Assembly: GCA_045544195.1 (NCBI GenBank)
Contig: JAZPYO010000022.1
Span: 40,701-104,700 of the forward strand
DNA length: 64,000 nucleotides
Source: RGIG7213 sp045544195
GTDB taxonomy: Bacteria; Bacillota; Clostridia; Oscillospirales; CAG-272
Reading direction: 5' to 3'
The position numbers were made by a program, and so were the translations under genes. Under the pieces are notes generated by a model. The model worked only from the letters and a program-made list of their open reading frames with translations, was not told the DNA's origin and did not search any database. Below, one piece after another: positions 36,823-46,031 of this stretch. Numbering within the stretch: position 1 is the first letter of the stretch; each line of letters opens with the position of its first letter.

Positions 36823-38256
36823 TCAGCTTTTGTTGATCTCGGCGATAAGCATATCCTTAAGAAGCTGAGGATTGCAGTTTCCGCCGAGCTGTTTCATCGC
36901 TTTTCCGAACAAAGCCATAATAGCCTTTTCCTTACCGCCCTTGTAGTCCGCAACTGCCTTGGGGTCAGCGGCGATAACCTCTTTTATGACCTGCTCCACC
37001 TTACCTGTATCATTTGATACGATAAGTCCGTTTTCTTCAGCATACTTCGCAGGATCAATATCCTCCTCGAACATTGCCGCAAGCACACGCTTTGCATTTG
37101 CGAGAGTTATCTTGCCGTCGGATATGAGAAGGATAAGCTCGCCGAGTGATGTGCCGTTGATATTGAGCGCATCCATCGTCTGCTGCTTTTTATTAAGGAT
37201 AGTCATACAGTCGGTGATAAGGCGGTTTGCTACCTCCTTAGCCATCTTGCACCTTTCATAAGCCGCATCGAACACATCGCTGAATGCTCTTGAAGAAACG
37301 AGCTGCTCTGCATCATAATCGGAAAGTCCGAGCGAAACGTATTTTGCTTTTTTAACCTTGGGAAACTCAGGAAGGCTTTCCTTTATCGAGCCATACCATT
37401 CATCGTCAATAACGACGGGCATAATGTTAGGGTCGGGGAAATATCTGTAATCTCCTGCGGTCTCCTTGTTACGCATAGCAAAGCTCTTGCCCTTGACATC
37501 ATCCCAACGGCGTGTTTCCTGAACAAGCTCCTCTGTTCCGTTTTCAAGCGCATCAATATGTCTTGACGTTTCGTATTCGATAGCTCTTACGATAGCGGAA
37601 AGAGAGTTCATATTTTTCATTTCTGTTCTTACACCGAGAACGTCGCTTCCCTCAGGACGAACGGAAAGGTTTACATCGCAACGCATCGAGCCCTGCTCCC
37701 AGCGGCACTGAGAGACCTTTGCAAATCTTAAAAGCGAGCGAAGCTCCTCAAGATATGCAACTACCTCATCTGCGCTTGAAAGGTCGGGGCGGCTTACTAT
37801 TTCTATAAGCGGCACGCTCGTTCTGTTGAAATCCACGAGCGATGTATCCGTCCAATCATCGTGAACGAGCTTTCCCGCATCCTCCTCCATGTGTATCTGC
37901 TTTATACCTATCTTCTTTTCGCCATTCGGTGTATCTATCGCAACGTATCCGTCAACGCAGATAGGCGCAAACCACTGTGTCGTCTGGTAAGAGCACGGCA
38001 GATCGGGATAATAATAGCTTTTTTTATCGAATGTAGTCGTTCTGTTTATCTTGCAGTTGAGCATCATACCGGCAGTCATTCCCAGGTCCACAACGTGCTT
38101 ATTGACGATGGGAAGCATACCCGGCATACCGCAGCAAGCGGGGCATACATGCTCGTTCTGCTCTCCGCCGAATTTGGCGCTGCAAGAGCAGAATATTTTT
38201 GATTCGGTAGCTAACTCAACGTGTACCTCAAGACCTATTACTGTTTCATAACGCAT
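36823..38256 (-). CDS. gatB: Asp/Glu-tRNA amidotransferase subunit B
   Basis: 477 residues, full length. Kinase/cradle domain with YETVIGLEVHVELAT, Zn ligands CSCSAKFG and CPACCG, and SMRCDVNLSVRPEGSDVLG; the helical and YqeY-type tail (CNPQLLKDMLIAEIN) is intact. One substitution stands out: the conserved PD-x-P-K-x-YQ motif, whose Lys88 lines the ammonia tunnel of GatCAB, reads PDLPCSYQ here (Cys88). GatB phosphorylates the aminoacyl group and transfers ammonia to it. It is the last gene of the aspS-gatC-gatA-gatB operon, 14 bases after gatA. Confidence 0.96.
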   Translation of the reverse strand: MRYETVIGLEVHVELATESKIFCSCSAKFGGEQNEHVCPACCGMPGMLPIVNKHVVDLGMTAGMMLNCKINRTTTFDKKSYYYPDLPCSYQTTQWFAPICVDGYVAIDTPNGEKKIGIKQIHMEEDAGKLVHDDWTDTSLVDFNRTSVPLIEIVSRPDLSSADEVVAYLEELRSLLRFAKVSQCRWEQGSMRCDVNLSVRPEGSDVLGVRTEMKNMNSLSAIVRAIEYETSRHIDALENGTEELVQETRRWDDVKGKSFAMRNKETAGDYRYFPDPNIMPVVIDDEWYGSIKESLPEFPKVKKAKYVSLGLSDYDAEQLVSSRAFSDVFDAAYERCKMAKEVANRLITDCMTILNKKQQTMDALNINGTSLGELILLISDGKITLANAKRVLAAMFEEDIDPAKYAEENGLIVSNDTGKVEQVIKEVIAADPKAVADYKGGKEKAIMALFGKAMKQLGGNCNPQLLKDMLIAEINKS

Positions 38257-38270
38257 TTTTCCGCACCTCC

Positions 38271-39437
38271 TTAAATGTCCTGAACAAGCTTCAGAAGGCT
38301 TGCGTCGGAAAGAGCCTTACCGATGATCTGAACGCCGCCTGCAACAACAGCGGGAAGGCCTGTCACGGACGCTATGGATGTATAAAGACTCTCGTTGTAA
38401 GAGGTCATTTCATCTGTGCATGCAGGGCAGAATGCTGTTTTTGAGCACGCGGGAAGCAAAACTGCATCATACTCGGCAAATATCTTTTCAAGGCTTTCGC
38501 AGATAACTCTGCGCATCCTGAGCGCCTTGTCATACTTTTTCATATAGTTTTCCGTAGAAAGCACGTATGATCCGTAAAGGACCGTGCGCTTTGTGTTAAA
38601 GCTGAATGCTTCCGTGCGGCTGTTTGTATACAGCTCATCAATCGTTTTATAATTTGGCGTACGGTAACCGAATTTTACACCGTCATATCTTGAAACATTG
38701 TTACAAAGCTCAGCAGACATAAGAGTGTTCCATACGCTTTTTGCGCAAAGCAGCGTATCACAGGTTATTTCAACTGTTTCCGCATTGCACTTTTCCTTGA
38801 AGGCTTCTATCAGCTTTTTCGTTTCTTCATCTGCGGAATTTACAAGATCCTTCAACACTGCGATCTTCTTTATGGGCTGTACCGTCTTTGCCTGATCGCA
38901 TTTTTCCTCAGTAAGACTCGTACCGTCCTTATCATCGTGTCCCGATATTGCAAAAAGCACCTCGGCACACTTTTCAGCGCTCGCGGCAGTAACGCTCACA
39001 CATTCACCCGAGCAAGCTGTGGGAATCGTGCCGTATCTTGAAACGATACCGTATGTCGGCTTTATGCAGACCATACCCGAAACTGCTGCGCCTCTTCTTT
39101 GCGCTCCGTTTACATCAAGGCCTATACAAGATTCGGCAGTACCATCCGAAATGGCAAGACAGCCTGCGGAAGCATATCTTCCGTCCTGCATCTTTTCAGC
39201 TCCGTAATATGACGTTTCACCCATTATATCAAGTGAAAACTCACCTACATTTACCTTACCTGCTATTGAATAGCCTGCATTTTTCAGTTTTGTAACTGCC
39301 TGCGCTTCAAAAAGGCTCATATAACCGTCAAGCATTTTACTGCCTGCTGATGTCGGCATATCGACAGTCAGAAGCATATCCTCAAGAGCAACAGCCTTTC
39401 CGCTTGCGTCCTTGGCTTTGGATATATATATACTCAT
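38271..39437 (-). CDS. gatA: GatA homologue lacking the amidase catalytic triad
   Basis: 388 residues against about 485 for GatA. Homology is clear (IKPTYGIVSRYGT, ISGHDDKDGTS, SVTGLPAVVAGG), and the gene sits in the usual place between gatC and gatB. But the Ser-cisSer-Lys triad is gone: AIKD of the family is ALED (Lys to Glu19), the GGSSGGSAA segment carrying the cis-Ser is replaced by YASAGCLAIS (88-97), and SDTGGS is LDVNGA (nucleophile Ser to Ala112). About 60 N-terminal residues are also missing, and gatC ends 18 bases upstream, so this is not a mis-called start. It cannot release ammonia from glutamine by the known mechanism; a structural role in GatCAB is inferred. Confidence 0.92.
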   Translation of the reverse strand: MSIYISKAKDASGKAVALEDMLLTVDMPTSAGSKMLDGYMSLFEAQAVTKLKNAGYSIAGKVNVGEFSLDIMGETSYYGAEKMQDGRYASAGCLAISDGTAESCIGLDVNGAQRRGAAVSGMVCIKPTYGIVSRYGTIPTACSGECVSVTAASAEKCAEVLFAISGHDDKDGTSLTEEKCDQAKTVQPIKKIAVLKDLVNSADEETKKLIEAFKEKCNAETVEITCDTLLCAKSVWNTLMSAELCNNVSRYDGVKFGYRTPNYKTIDELYTNSRTEAFSFNTKRTVLYGSYVLSTENYMKKYDKALRMRRVICESLEKIFAEYDAVLLPACSKTAFCPACTDEMTSYNESLYTSIASVTGLPAVVAGGVQIIGKALSDASLLKLVQDI

Positions 39438-39455
39438 TTCAGACCTACCCTTCCG

Positions 39456-39737
39456 TCAATCTACAAGACGGGGTACCTGCCAGTATCCGTCAACCGTTTC
39501 GGGCGCACCCTTTTGCAGATCTTCTCTTTGGAATTTTTTGATTTCTACGTCTTGTCTTATTATGTTTGTCATCGGCATAACGTGAACCATTCTTTCAACG
39601 CTTGACGTATCAAAGCCGTCAAGGGCATCAGCATCGCTTTGGCACTGCGCAAAAAACGACATAAGCTGTTCCTTTTCCTGCTCGGTCAGCGAAAGCTGGT
39701 TCAGCTTTTCAAGCCTTTCGAGTTCTTTTTCGTTCAT
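39456..39737 (-). CDS. gatC: Asp/Glu-tRNA amidotransferase subunit C
   Basis: 93 residues, normal length. N-terminal helix LERLEKLNQLSLTEQEKEQL, the belt region, and the C-terminal motif FQREDLQKGAPETVDGYWQV, where family members have LREDEV and FxVPRxxE-like ends (here VPRLVD). GatC wraps around GatA and GatB to hold the complex. Gaps of 18 bases on both sides show it is within the operon. Confidence 0.93.
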   Translation of the reverse strand: MNEKELERLEKLNQLSLTEQEKEQLMSFFAQCQSDADALDGFDTSSVERMVHVMPMTNIIRQDVEIKKFQREDLQKGAPETVDGYWQVPRLVD

Positions 39738-39755
39738 ATATACCTCCGTATACTA

Positions 39756-41486
39756 TCAATCTCTGATTTTAATGTTCGCTTCTCTGAGCTGCTGCTCTGT
39801 AACCTCGCCCGGCGCACCCATAAGCAGATCCTGCGCATTGCCGTTCAAAGGGAATGCGATAACATCTCTTATAGTCTCCTCACCTGCAATAAGCATTATC
39901 ATTCTGTCAACACCCGGAGCCATACCTGCATGAGGGGGAGCACCATAAGAAAATGCATTGTAAAGAGCGCCGAATTTTGCCTTGAGATCCTCCTCGCCGT
40001 AGCCTGCGATCTCAAATGCCTTACGCATTATCTCGGGATTGTGGTTTCTTACCGCGCCGGATGAAAGCTCAACACCGTTGCAAACGATATCGTACTGATA
40101 AGCGAATATTTCAAGCGGATCCTTGTTGAGCAAGGCATCCATACCGCCCTGAGGCATTGAGAAGGGGTTATGAGTGAAGTCTATCTTATTTGTTTCCTCG
40201 TTCAGCTCATACATCGGGAAATCAACGATAAAGCAAAATTCGTATGCATCCTTGTTGATAATATCAAGCGTTTCACCGAGCCATGTTCTGATCTCGCCGG
40301 AAAGACGGTCAACGACTGCAGGTGCATCGCATATAAAGAACAGCGTTTCACCCTCTTTTATACCTACAAGCTCTGTAAGAGTGCTTCTCTGCTCGTCAGA
40401 AAGGAATTTTGCTATCGGACCCTTGTATTCGCCGTTATTAAGAGTAAGATATCCAAGTCCCTTCATCCCTATACTCATAGCAAACTTTAAGGAGTCCTCG
40501 AAGAATTTCTTCGATCTTCCCGCGCAGTCCGCAACGATACCTCTTACAGGCTTGCCCTTAAACAAAGGAAATTCGACCGTTGAGAAGAACTCTGTAAGAT
40601 CGCATATTATCAAAGGATTGCGCAGATCGGGCTTATCCGTACCGTAGTGAAGCATAGAATCTGCAAACGTGATCCTCTTGAAAGGAGGTGTTGAAACCTT
40701 TTTATCGGTAAATTCCTTGAACGTATTGAAAACAACCTTTTCGGCAACCTCAAAAACATCCTCCTGTGTTGCAAAGGACATTTCAAAATCGAGCTGATAG
40801 AACTCGCCGGGAGAACGGTCCTGTCTTGCATCTTCATCGCGGAAGCAGGGTGCTATCTGGAAATACTTATCGAAGCCCGATGTCATCAGAAGCTGCTTGA
40901 ACTGCTGAGGAGCCTGAGGCAAGGCGTAAAATTTGCCCTTGTGCTTTCTGCTGGGAACGAGATAGTCACGCGCGCCCTCCGGAGACGATGCTGTGAGGAT
41001 AGGTGTCTGTATTTCCAAAAATCCCATTTCCTCCATCTGACGCCTCAAAAAGCTGATGACCTTTGAGCGAAGCACGATATTTGAATGTATTTTGGGATTT
41101 CGCAGGTCAAGATAGCGGTGTTTTAATCTTATATCCTCTCTTGTCTGTGTCGATGCGGATATTTCAAAGGGCAGACCCGATTTACAAGGGCCTAACACCT
41201 CCAGCTCGTTTGCACGAAGCTCTACCATGCCCGTCTGGAGCTTTTCGTTTACAGTCTCCTCGTCTCTTTTGGTAACTGTTCCCTTCACCATTACAACAGT
41301 TTCCTTTGGAATACCGTTTATAAGGTTTTCATCAGAAAGGACTACCTGTGTTATACCGTAATGGTCACGCAGGTCAACGAAGATAACTCCGCCGTGATCG
41401 CGGATAGTATCTACCCATCCTGTAAGCACTGCGCTCTTGCCGATGTCATCGACTCTCAATTCATTACATGTGTGTGTTCTTAACAT
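39756..41486 (-). CDS. aspS: Aspartyl-tRNA synthetase, probably non-discriminating (Asp/Asn)
   Basis: 576 residues, bacterial type. Anticodon-binding OB fold (GWVDTIRDHGGVIFVDLRD), class II motifs 2 and 3 (FRDEDARQDRSPGEFYQLD and GMAPGVDRMIMLI) and the GAD insertion domain. His31 in RDHGG is the residue found in non-discriminating AspRS such as that of Pseudomonas aeruginosa; discriminating enzymes have Leu in this position. The enzyme would thus also form Asp-tRNA(Asn), which the co-encoded GatCAB must convert. It is first in the operon, under a T-box leader. Confidence 0.96.
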   Translation of the reverse strand: MLRTHTCNELRVDDIGKSAVLTGWVDTIRDHGGVIFVDLRDHYGITQVVLSDENLINGIPKETVVMVKGTVTKRDEETVNEKLQTGMVELRANELEVLGPCKSGLPFEISASTQTREDIRLKHRYLDLRNPKIHSNIVLRSKVISFLRRQMEEMGFLEIQTPILTASSPEGARDYLVPSRKHKGKFYALPQAPQQFKQLLMTSGFDKYFQIAPCFRDEDARQDRSPGEFYQLDFEMSFATQEDVFEVAEKVVFNTFKEFTDKKVSTPPFKRITFADSMLHYGTDKPDLRNPLIICDLTEFFSTVEFPLFKGKPVRGIVADCAGRSKKFFEDSLKFAMSIGMKGLGYLTLNNGEYKGPIAKFLSDEQRSTLTELVGIKEGETLFFICDAPAVVDRLSGEIRTWLGETLDIINKDAYEFCFIVDFPMYELNEETNKIDFTHNPFSMPQGGMDALLNKDPLEIFAYQYDIVCNGVELSSGAVRNHNPEIMRKAFEIAGYGEEDLKAKFGALYNAFSYGAPPHAGMAPGVDRMIMLIAGEETIRDVIAFPLNGNAQDLLMGAPGEVTEQQLREANIKIRD

Positions 41487-41535
41487 TAAATGCTCCTCCT
41501 GAAAGGTTTATTATACTTTTTTCGGACTCAGAGAA

Positions 41536-41768
41536 ATAAAAAATGCCCTTCATCCCAAATGGGACGAAAGACATAACTTCCGCGGTACCACCCAAATTGA
41601 CTGTTTCCAGCCCTCTTATAGATATGTGCGGTTCTACTGACAGATATCTGCGTTCTTCCGCAGGCTACAAAGTGTTTTTCATCAAGAGCCGTTTACCGTC
41701 TTGCACCCACCGACAGCTCTCTGAAAACGGACTGCAGGATTACTCCCTTTATCATCGCCTTTTTATTC
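41536..41768 (-). ncRNA. T-box riboswitch leader of aspS-gatCAB, specifier read as AAC (Asn)
   Basis: The T-box consensus TGGGTGGTACCGCG is exact (complement of 41581-41594). Upstream, Stem I contains AGTA, AGAGAG and GGTGGGTGCAA elements. Downstream, CTTTCGTCCCA/TGGGATGAAGGG followed by six T (41570-41538) is the terminator. On the 3' side of the specifier loop the sequence GAAAAACACTTTG gives AAC followed by A (41676-41673), with AAAG/CTTT closing the loop. This predicts response to uncharged tRNA(Asn). The reading of the specifier is by hand and slightly uncertain. Confidence 0.92.
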
Positions 41769-41774
41769 GAGATA

Positions 41775-41803
41775 AATATATCACAATTTTTTCTGCTTGT
41801 CAA
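41775..41803 (-). promoter_or_regulatory. Sigma-A promoter of the T-box/aspS operon
   Basis: TTGACA (41803-41798), 17 bases, TATATT (41780-41775) on the minus strand, placing the transcript start near 41768. Confidence 0.88.
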
Positions 41804-41882
41804 TAGATAATTGCAATTTTTTTTGCGTTTTTATCACGGTATATTTCCGAAAGCATCAACACAATCACATGCCGAATTTGAA

Positions 41883-41918
41883 AAACGGCGGCGCTTCAAG
41901 ATCAAAGCACCGCCGTTT
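41883..41918 (-). terminator. Terminator of the glycerophosphodiesterase gene
   Basis: AAACGGCGGTGCTT pairs with AAGCGCCGCCGTTT (minus strand) followed by TT. It lies 16 bases after the stop. The 41819-41882 stretch holds nothing else visible. Confidence 0.85.
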
Positions 41919-41933
41919 ATTTATATCAAGCTG

Positions 41934-44900
41934 TCAATTTGCCGTTATCGTTACAGGCTGAGAATATACGTACGCAACAGCACCGTTATTCAGAGTGAAT
42001 GAATGTCTGAACAGTACGGTAGTTACTCCGTCTGCATATGCGTGTATGCTGCTGCCGTCGAAATAAATATTTCCGTCGCCTGACAGTATTACCATTTCCG
42101 CATGCTTAGACACCGTCCTTGAGCCTGCATACGTTTCCTTATATACGTTCAACTGAGTTTTTCTGCCCGTTTCGACAGTATAAGAGGACTTTTCTGTTTC
42201 AAGGAATTTCAGATATCCGCTCGAAAAATCCGCATAATTCGTCGTTATACCGTTTGTACCCATAAGGAAATATGTATCAAATACTGACGAGCTGTTCAGT
42301 GTCCACGGCCAGAATGTTATACCTCTGTACGAGCCATCAAGCATAAATTCCTCTGTAAGTGCAGCCGTTTGCTGCGGGTTAAACGTACAGTTGAAGGTAG
42401 AAGTATATTCCATGACCTTTGACAGATCTGTCATTGCTGTCAAAAATCCGTTGGATATACTCGGCATCTGCTTATGGAATTCATTCATTATCGCCATATG
42501 GAACGTTATGATACAGCACTGATCGAGAATATCGTATTTTTCGATAAGCGCCTTTATCTTGGGAACAATCGCCGTATTCTGCGATTTGACTTCGATGAAC
42601 AAATTAATGTCCTTGCCCTTTATCGCTTTGAAATATTCTTCAAGCGTCGGAATCTTTTCTGAATATCCGGGGTAATAGTCAACAACATATTTCTGAAGCT
42701 GTGCATATGTCATTGACTCGACGTTACCTGAGCCGTTAGTCGTGCGATCTATCGTCGGGTCATGCATTACAACAACTACGCCGTCGCTTGTAAGATATAC
42801 ATCATTTTCGATAATATTCGCTCCGTTCTGCGCTGCAAGCAACGTACCTGTTACCGTATTTTCAGGAGCTTTACTCGGAATACCTCTGTGACCTATGATA
42901 TTTACAGGTCTTATGATGGAGTTTTCAAGGAATATGTCAGTATTTCCGAGACATTCTTTAAGACGCGCAGGCTCGGATGTTACAATACCCTGAGCGCCTG
43001 AAGTTATAAGATCATAAAGCTCTGTTTCCGTATCGCTGTCTGCCATATACCATACCGTTGTAGCAAGCTCTGACAGATATGCGGAATTTTCCTGTGTTGC
43101 GCGACTTGCGGGAAGCAGGCATATGCGGCTCGATGCCTTATTGCAGTTTTCACGAAGCGTAGCAAGATCGAGATTACTGCTTGTAGCATCAAGGATACCC
43201 TTTGCAGCAGTGCATGATGAGCGCAATGACGACAGCTGTGCAACGCTTTTCGATACAACAAGCACATCCTTGATTCCGTTTGAATTGATAAAATTGCTTA
43301 TAGCGGTAGCTTCAGCAGAAGAATCTATCCTGAACGCAGGAACTGTTTTGCCCTCAAGAGCATTCAAGCCATCGGCTATACTGCATATATATCCGCCGTT
43401 TTCATCGATTATCTGCAATGCAGAATTTATACTGAATATCGCAACAGCAGGACGCGATAGCTTGATCTTATCAAGGTCATCCGCTTTCTTTACCTCTGTT
43501 GCAACCGTAGCAGCCAGTGCGATATTTGTATCGGTATGCTGAACATCGGCGATGCCGGGAGTATATCCTGAGGATACATAATTACTGAATTCAACCGTTA
43601 TTTTTATGTCATCATAAGCTGTAGTTGAGCCGCAATTCTGCAGGCCCACCCTACCTTTTACCTGTGTAAGCGAATCCGTAGAAATGACCTTAGTGCCGTT
43701 GATGTAGCCTGTTGCGCTGTTTCCTATCGCTGTCATACGGAATTTGTATGAGGTCGCGGAATTAAGCGCCGTTGAGTAGGAGCCTTTTGCATGATAGCTC
43801 CAGTCAGTAGAGGAAGCAGAGGTATATGCAAGCTCAACACCGTTATTGTTCGAATTAGCGGCATTCTGTCGGATACAGAATTGCTCATACGGATAATTAT
43901 TGTTGCATACTCTGTACATCAAAGCCATCCATCTGCTGTCGTTTGCGCTTTGTGTCATTGTGGCGTTGGCTACGATAGTATAATCTCCGAAATCTCCTAT
44001 ATACGCAGGCAAAAGAACACGTGTAAACGATGAATTTGATGTCGGCGCAGCAACAACGAGCTTACCGTTCTCTATTTTTACAGAGCCGTCTGTTGTTTTC
44101 TGAATGATCTGGAGATCCGTCATATCGTTTTTAGAAAAGTCGTTATAATAAAGAACATATTCAGAATCACTCGGCGCTTTTGCTACGATATATATCGTTT
44201 TACTGTATCCGGCGCTTGATGCTGTTACCTTATAAACACCGCTTTTCGTAATACTTACCGTGTTGCCTTTATTTATAGTGACATCGCTCGAAGACCAGGT
44301 TATATCATCCTTGTCAGAGCAGAATGACTGTGTAAACTCAACATTGTACATTGAAAGTCTTACATCTGTTGAGGTATTTGCAGGTATAGCCGGGCAGGTG
44401 TATGTTGCCGTGCCGTAAGCGTTCGGAGCGCGGAATACTACCGTGATCTTGATGTCATCGTATACCGCCTTGCAGCAGTTCGCCTGCAGACCTACTCTAC
44501 CGATAGGATAATCGGTCTGTTTTGAGGTGGAAATAAGCTGCTCGCCATTCATATACGCTGCAACATTCGCGCCGTTGGCATCGATCACAAATTCATAATT
44601 TGATGATGCTTTCAAAGCCTCAAGACCTGCGGTCTGTCCGTAATAAGCCCATTTTGCCTCAGTTGTCCTATATGCAAGCTCAACGCCGTTTGATGCAGCG
44701 GCATTCTTTCTTACACACAGCTGATAATACGGATAATCCGAATTCTGCACACGGTACATGACGGATGTCCATCTCTGATCGTTTATCGCAGAATCGATTG
44801 TAGCATTTGCTGTAATGGTATAGTCGCCGAAATCGCCGATATACTCAGGCAAAAGCAGACATGAGCTCGAAGAAGCGGACGATGATGAATCAAGCACGAG

Positions 44901-45998
44901 CTTTCCGTTTGAAATACTGATATTACTTGAGTTTTTAAACAGAACAGTCATATCAGACATATCGTTTGAAGAAAAATCGTTCTGATAAAGCACGTATTCT
45001 GTTTCATTCTTTTCTTTTACGATAAGATATATCGTCTTAGAAATACCTCCGGATGCGGCTTTAAGCGTATAAACGCCCTTGGAAGAAGGCGCGGTTACCT
45101 TTTTATTCTTTATTGTAAGATCGCTTGATGACCATGTTATTTTTGTACTGTCCGTCGTCACATCAAGCTCAAGCTGAACATCATACAGTGAAAGATCGAC
45201 CGTTTCTCCCGCATTTGCAGGCAGCGCCGGAGTCGTATAGTAAATGATATTGTCATTCTGCACCACTATATCGCCCTCTGCTGCCTCCTTGACGGTAACA
45301 GCTACACGTACAGACATACCCGAATAGACAAGATCGGCATAAGTGTCTCCTGCTTTGAAGCAGGTTCCCGACGGATAGATCACATCAAATCCATCTGCAT
45401 ATGCGTACGATGTGCCGTCATCATACGTTACCTTCAAAAACATTCCGTCAGATCTGAATTTTTCACCTGCGTAATACACGGTCTTATCAGGCTCGCCGAA
45501 TGCTTTAACAGATATTGCGCTCGATGTTAAAAATGCACTTAATGCCTCAACATCTTTATATGTAACAGAGCCGTCGCCGTTGATATCTGCCGCGCGTTTT
45601 TCAATAGAAGCATCCGGATCTTCAAGATACGTTTTTAATCTTACGACATCCTTTGAATTTACGTGTCCGTCAATATGCAGATCGCCTTTTATGATGATAC
45701 GTGCCTTATCAACCGCGTTGCCGTTGACATATCTGGTTACGGTATCACCCGTTTTCACATTACCGCTTCCGCTTACTATACAGTCTCCCTCAAGCAGATT
45801 AACAACGCTTTTTGCAGTTGACAGCGGCGGTACGCCGTAAAGATAATTGCCGTTTGAGGTTCTTTCCACGTACAAGCCCGAATTTTCCAACGGAGTTATC
45901 GTATTCTCACTGCCCGCCGCCAGAGTAAAGCTGCTTGCCATCGAAAGCATGAAGGACAAGGCGCATATCCAGGCAACGATTCTTTTAAAATTTTTCAT
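41934..45998 (-). CDS. Giant secreted glycerophosphodiester phosphodiesterase with dockerin and duplicated lectin-like modules
   Basis: 1354 residues. Signal peptide (1-28); small beta domain (40-103); dockerin-like pair of loops (GDLHIDGHVNSKDV and DINGDGSVTYKDV, 104-158); Ig-like domain (160-240); two tandem modules of about 270 residues (252-522 and 531-804), each an Ig-like part plus a concanavalin-like part (NDFSSNDMSDM / NDFSKNDMTDL, IGDFGDYTI, GRVGLQ, YDDIKITV); a degenerate GDPD-like domain (about 835-1016, ending TSGAQGIVTSEPARLKECL); then an intact GDPD with HR at 1037-1038, E1064/D1066 and H1079. It should hydrolyse glycerophosphodiesters outside the cell, perhaps lipid headgroups or teichoic acid. 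It follows the aquaporin gene by 33 bases. Confidence 0.9.
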   Translation of the reverse strand: MKNFKRIVAWICALSFMLSMASSFTLAAGSENTITPLENSGLYVERTSNGNYLYGVPPLSTAKSVVNLLEGDCIVSGSGNVKTGDTVTRYVNGNAVDKARIIIKGDLHIDGHVNSKDVVRLKTYLEDPDASIEKRAADINGDGSVTYKDVEALSAFLTSSAISVKAFGEPDKTVYYAGEKFRSDGMFLKVTYDDGTSYAYADGFDVIYPSGTCFKAGDTYADLVYSGMSVRVAVTVKEAAEGDIVVQNDNIIYYTTPALPANAGETVDLSLYDVQLELDVTTDSTKITWSSSDLTIKNKKVTAPSSKGVYTLKAASGGISKTIYLIVKEKNETEYVLYQNDFSSNDMSDMTVLFKNSSNISISNGKLVLDSSSSASSSSCLLLPEYIGDFGDYTITANATIDSAINDQRWTSVMYRVQNSDYPYYQLCVRKNAAASNGVELAYRTTEAKWAYYGQTAGLEALKASSNYEFVIDANGANVAAYMNGEQLISTSKQTDYPIGRVGLQANCCKAVYDDIKITVVFRAPNAYGTATYTCPAIPANTSTDVRLSMYNVEFTQSFCSDKDDITWSSSDVTINKGNTVSITKSGVYKVTASSAGYSKTIYIVAKAPSDSEYVLYYNDFSKNDMTDLQIIQKTTDGSVKIENGKLVVAAPTSNSSFTRVLLPAYIGDFGDYTIVANATMTQSANDSRWMALMYRVCNNNYPYEQFCIRQNAANSNNNGVELAYTSASSTDWSYHAKGSYSTALNSATSYKFRMTAIGNSATGYINGTKVISTDSLTQVKGRVGLQNCGSTTAYDDIKITVEFSNYVSSGYTPGIADVQHTDTNIALAATVATEVKKADDLDKIKLSRPAVAIFSINSALQIIDENGGYICSIADGLNALEGKTVPAFRIDSSAEATAISNFINSNGIKDVLVVSKSVAQLSSLRSSCTAAKGILDATSSNLDLATLRENCNKASSRICLLPASRATQENSAYLSELATTVWYMADSDTETELYDLITSGAQGIVTSEPARLKECLGNTDIFLENSIIRPVNIIGHRGIPSKAPENTVTGTLLAAQNGANIIENDVYLTSDGVVVVMHDPTIDRTTNGSGNVESMTYAQLQKYVVDYYPGYSEKIPTLEEYFKAIKGKDINLFIEVKSQNTAIVPKIKALIEKYDILDQCCIITFHMAIMNEFHKQMPSISNGFLTAMTDLSKVMEYTSTFNCTFNPQQTAALTEEFMLDGSYRGITFWPWTLNSSSVFDTYFLMGTNGITTNYADFSSGYLKFLETEKSSYTVETGRKTQLNVYKETYAGSRTVSKHAEMVILSGDGNIYFDGSSIHAYADGVTTVLFRHSFTLNNGAVAYVYSQPVTITAN

Positions 45999-46031
45999 AT
46001 GGTGTTTTCCAGTCCTATCTGAGTGATATAA

